From positions 38,496-102,495 of the forward strand of contig NZ_KN360925.1 in assembly GCF_000784355.1 (NCBI RefSeq): a stretch of DNA of 64,000 nt, in the 5' to 3' direction. The notes beneath the pieces were generated by a model. That model was not told the DNA's origin. It ran no database searches and saw only the letters and a list, made by a program, of their open reading frames with translations. The position numbers were made by a program, and so were the translations under genes. Source of the DNA: Methanolacinia paynteri. GTDB taxonomy: Archaea > Halobacteriota > Methanomicrobia > Methanomicrobiales > Methanomicrobiaceae. Every line of letters starts with the position of its first letter. The first letter of the stretch is position 1. Positions 61,983 through 64,000 of this stretch are shown piece after piece.

Positions 61983-63710
61983 TTAATCCCGTGTTTCATC
62001 CCCGAATGAAAATTTTCCGTCCGGTATGAATATCTCGAACCTTGCGCCGATACCCTCGGTTCCGGTCTCCTTAATCGCGAACCCGGCCATCTCTATGATC
62101 TTCTCCACGAGGAAGAGGCCGTAGCCCGTATTAGTGCCGTAGTTCTTCTCGAATATCAGCTCCTTCTTATCCACCGGAATCCCGACGCCGTCGTCATCTA
62201 TTATCAGCTTCATGCCTCCTTCAGACTTCATACAGTCGACAACTATTCTGGTAGCCTTTTCGCCGTACCTGTACGAGTTGTCGAAGAGATTGTACAGCAC
62301 CTTCTCAAAGAGAGGATCGGCATGTATCTTCAGGTTCCTGCACCTGACCTCGACCGGGAGTTCGTTGTAGTAGCCCTCGGGGGCGACATTCTCGACCATC
62401 TCGTCGACCGAGATCCATGAAGGTTTGCTGTCGCCGAGTGCAGGGTAATATTTGGTGAACTCGACAAGATCACGGATCTTGTCTGAGGCACTGTCCAGCT
62501 CTTCGATTATCTCGTCGATCTCCGGGTCCGTATTTGTCATCTTCAGCAGGTCGAGATTCAGGTTCAGCACGGTAACCTGGTTCAGGACATCATGCCGGGT
62601 TATGGACGAGAGAGTAGAGAGTTTTTCGCGGGCTATCTCGAGGGCGCCGAGGTACTCCACCTCGTCGGTTATATCTATGGCAGTCGCGATAAGCCGGACC
62701 GGCTTTTCATCCTCGTGCCCCACGACGTCGGCCTTTACCCTCACCCAGCCCCCCTCGCCGTTTGCCCTGGTAATCCTTAAGGCAATATCCTTTTTAAATC
62801 CGTTTTCAAGCACATTGCGGAAATAGTTCACCAGCTTCAGCCTGTCATCGGGATGAATATAGTCGAGGACTACCGAGGTCTTGTAATGGGTTTCGGGCAT
62901 CTCATCACCGGTGCCGATGATTCTCCAGAAACCCTTGCTGATATACGCAACATCGGTCCGGGTGTTCCAGTCGATCAACCCCTCCTGGGCGATCTCCATT
63001 GCCAGATTCAGCCTTCTTTCGCTTTTTTCAGTCTCGAGCTGGTATCTCCTGAACTGAGACACCATGTACAGGAGGAATATCAGCAGGAAGATGCCGATAA
63101 TCACCGTAACAATCAGTATATAGTATATCGTATTTTCGGAATCCTTGAGACGCCCCAGAATTACATCCTTCGATATATCGACACCGGCGACACCCACCAC
63201 TTTTCCGTCCGAGTCATAGATCGGGGCATAACCGGACATATACTCCCCCCACTGGTCCGAATAAAACTCCTTCTTCACCGAAGGCCCGGTGTAGCCTTCA
63301 AATGCCTCAGCCGGGGCTTCTTCATAGACATAGCCTATAAGGGGAAATGTAAAATCGTTTCTCCCGTATTCGCTGTTGACAATGAATTCCAGGTATTCGC
63401 CGTCAGTCGTCTTTCTCAGGACATACACATATCTTATTGATGCAGAATCTTTCTGCAGGGCCCAGAGCCTGTCTCTCATCTCTATAAAATCAGGATTCGA
63501 TTCATCTCCGGGCTTCAGGTTTTCAAGCACATCGCCGTCAATCTGGGTTGATATAATTACTGCATAGTCTTTAAGCTCGTCCCAGGTTCTCTCTATCACC
63601 AGGTCTTCATTATGGCTGGCAAGAGTCAGGACGCCTACCGCCTGGACGACAAGCAGGATAAAAATTGATATTGCAATCAATACTACAATGCCGGTACTTT
63701 TTTGATCCAT
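61983..63710 (-). CDS. Sensor histidine kinase with extracellular Cache-like domain and PAS
   Basis: A 575-residue kinase: first span (8-30), an extracellular Cache/PDC-like domain (about 35-190, with YVYVLRKTTDGEYLEFIVNS and GEYMSGYAPIYDSDGKVVGV), second span (196-216), PAS (about 235-350), phosphoacceptor SSITRHDVLNQVTVL and a HATPase (FDNSYRYGEKA, IDDDGVGIPVD, TNTGYGLFLVEKI). The kinase core is closely related to that at 55264. No response regulator is adjacent. Probable trigger: an external small molecule. Confidence 0.9.
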   Translation of the reverse strand: MDQKSTGIVVLIAISIFILLVVQAVGVLTLASHNEDLVIERTWDELKDYAVIISTQIDGDVLENLKPGDESNPDFIEMRDRLWALQKDSASIRYVYVLRKTTDGEYLEFIVNSEYGRNDFTFPLIGYVYEEAPAEAFEGYTGPSVKKEFYSDQWGEYMSGYAPIYDSDGKVVGVAGVDISKDVILGRLKDSENTIYYILIVTVIIGIFLLIFLLYMVSQFRRYQLETEKSERRLNLAMEIAQEGLIDWNTRTDVAYISKGFWRIIGTGDEMPETHYKTSVVLDYIHPDDRLKLVNYFRNVLENGFKKDIALRITRANGEGGWVRVKADVVGHEDEKPVRLIATAIDITDEVEYLGALEIAREKLSTLSSITRHDVLNQVTVLNLNLDLLKMTNTDPEIDEIIEELDSASDKIRDLVEFTKYYPALGDSKPSWISVDEMVENVAPEGYYNELPVEVRCRNLKIHADPLFEKVLYNLFDNSYRYGEKATRIVVDCMKSEGGMKLIIDDDGVGIPVDKKELIFEKNYGTNTGYGLFLVEKIIEMAGFAIKETGTEGIGARFEIFIPDGKFSFGDETRD

Positions 63711-63823
63711 TTTCGATCTAATCTTTGGTCTTATTTCTTTTACTCAGAATAAATAATTAATTAAAATTCTTCGTCGCACGCCGGAAGCATAAAAGTAATT
63801 TTTCACCGGGATAATATCATATC

Positions 63824-64000
63824 ATGGAAGTCGAGGGAGATGAAAATCCGCTTTCCGGAGCGGCATACGGAATATTTGAGATAATACTCAACCGCGAACT
63901 TACAAAAAAAGGCAAATATCTGTTTGAGCGTGTTGAAGCGGGAGAAAATTTCAGAGATGATTTTGATCTAATCTTCTCGGATTTTGAAGACGAATATCCC
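63824..64000 (+). CDS. Hypothetical protein, N-terminal fragment
   Basis: The first 59 codons of a gene cut by the window edge, beginning MEVEGDENPLSGAAYGIFEI and continuing with a helix (EIILNRELTKKGKYLFERVE) and an acidic stretch (FRDDFDLIFSDFEDEYP). Family not recognised. An AT-rich stretch (ataatatcatatc) stands before the ATG. Divergent from the sensor kinase. Confidence 0.65.
   Translation, partial: MEVEGDENPLSGAAYGIFEIILNRELTKKGKYLFERVEAGENFRDDFDLIFSDFEDEYP

Noticed and set aside
1-64000. CRISPR arrays, transposases, integrases and rRNA genes
   Set aside because: No regularly spaced direct repeats, no transposase or recombinase motif and no rRNA sequence were seen.

Overview
The window looks like chromosomal DNA of a mesophilic methanogenic euryarchaeon, most likely of the order Methanomicrobiales (inference). 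Archaeal or methanogen markers include an archaeal 7S (SRP) RNA, aEF-1beta, deoxyhypusine synthase, an archaeal RPA with its COG3390-type partner, Tsr3, the methanofuran gene mfnE, an archaeal CbiZ, HxlB, sulfide-type Thi4 and several probably leaderless genes behind TATA boxes. Base composition is moderate and coding density high. There are three tRNAs (CAU, Val-CAC, Gly-UCC), no rRNA, no CRISPR array and no recognisable insertion sequence.

Layout. 1-9.4 kb: signalling and small-molecule genes (UspA, an ABC-2 exporter, an iron-sulfur flavoprotein, GNAT, a histidine kinase with a REC-PAS regulator, a TudS-like/deoxyribosyltransferase fusion, Tsr3). 9.4-12 kb: a secreted phospholipase-D-like protein and a 600-bp gap holding at least six perfect hairpins. 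12-21 kb: housekeeping (mfnE, Zn ribbon, aEF-1beta, a large unknown protein with larC, malate dehydrogenase, 7S RNA, methyltransferases, hxlB, IMPACT protein). 21-31 kb: membrane proteins, a tRNA, a tiny repeat protein of 40 residues, an acetate-transporter family protein, a rhomboid with a HEAT protein, dys-pyrF, a stand-alone NrdD-type Zn/glycyl-radical domain with cbiZ, and RPA with its partner. 31-38.4 kb: a soluble chemoreceptor with CheW, a two-gene K+/H+ antiporter, a chagasin-like inhibitor and an MFS exporter.

38.4-48.2 kb holds the most striking locus. Six tightly packed co-directional genes encode a secreted one-TM protein, a 1087-residue tubulin/FtsZ-like protein (Tubulin_2 type), a polytopic membrane protein with a cytosolic P-loop GTPase domain, a one-TM protein with a large cytosolic domain, a PEGA-repeat protein with a cytosolic tail, and a two-TM protein with an extracellular domain. 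I infer a membrane-spanning NTPase and cytoskeletal complex of unknown function.

48.2-51.7 kb looks eroded. It contains a Cache-domain fragment carrying the tail of a family-3 solute-binding protein, a solute-binding lipoprotein lacking just that tail, and a flavodoxin-ferredoxin gene whose N-terminus lies upstream of any normal start codon. 51.7-64 kb returns to ordinary genes: tRNA-Val, a double-Cache lipoprotein, an MFS exporter, two related sensor kinases, a second antiporter overlapping an APH-like kinase, tRNA-Gly, a flavin reductase, HtpX and Thi4. Both window edges cut genes.
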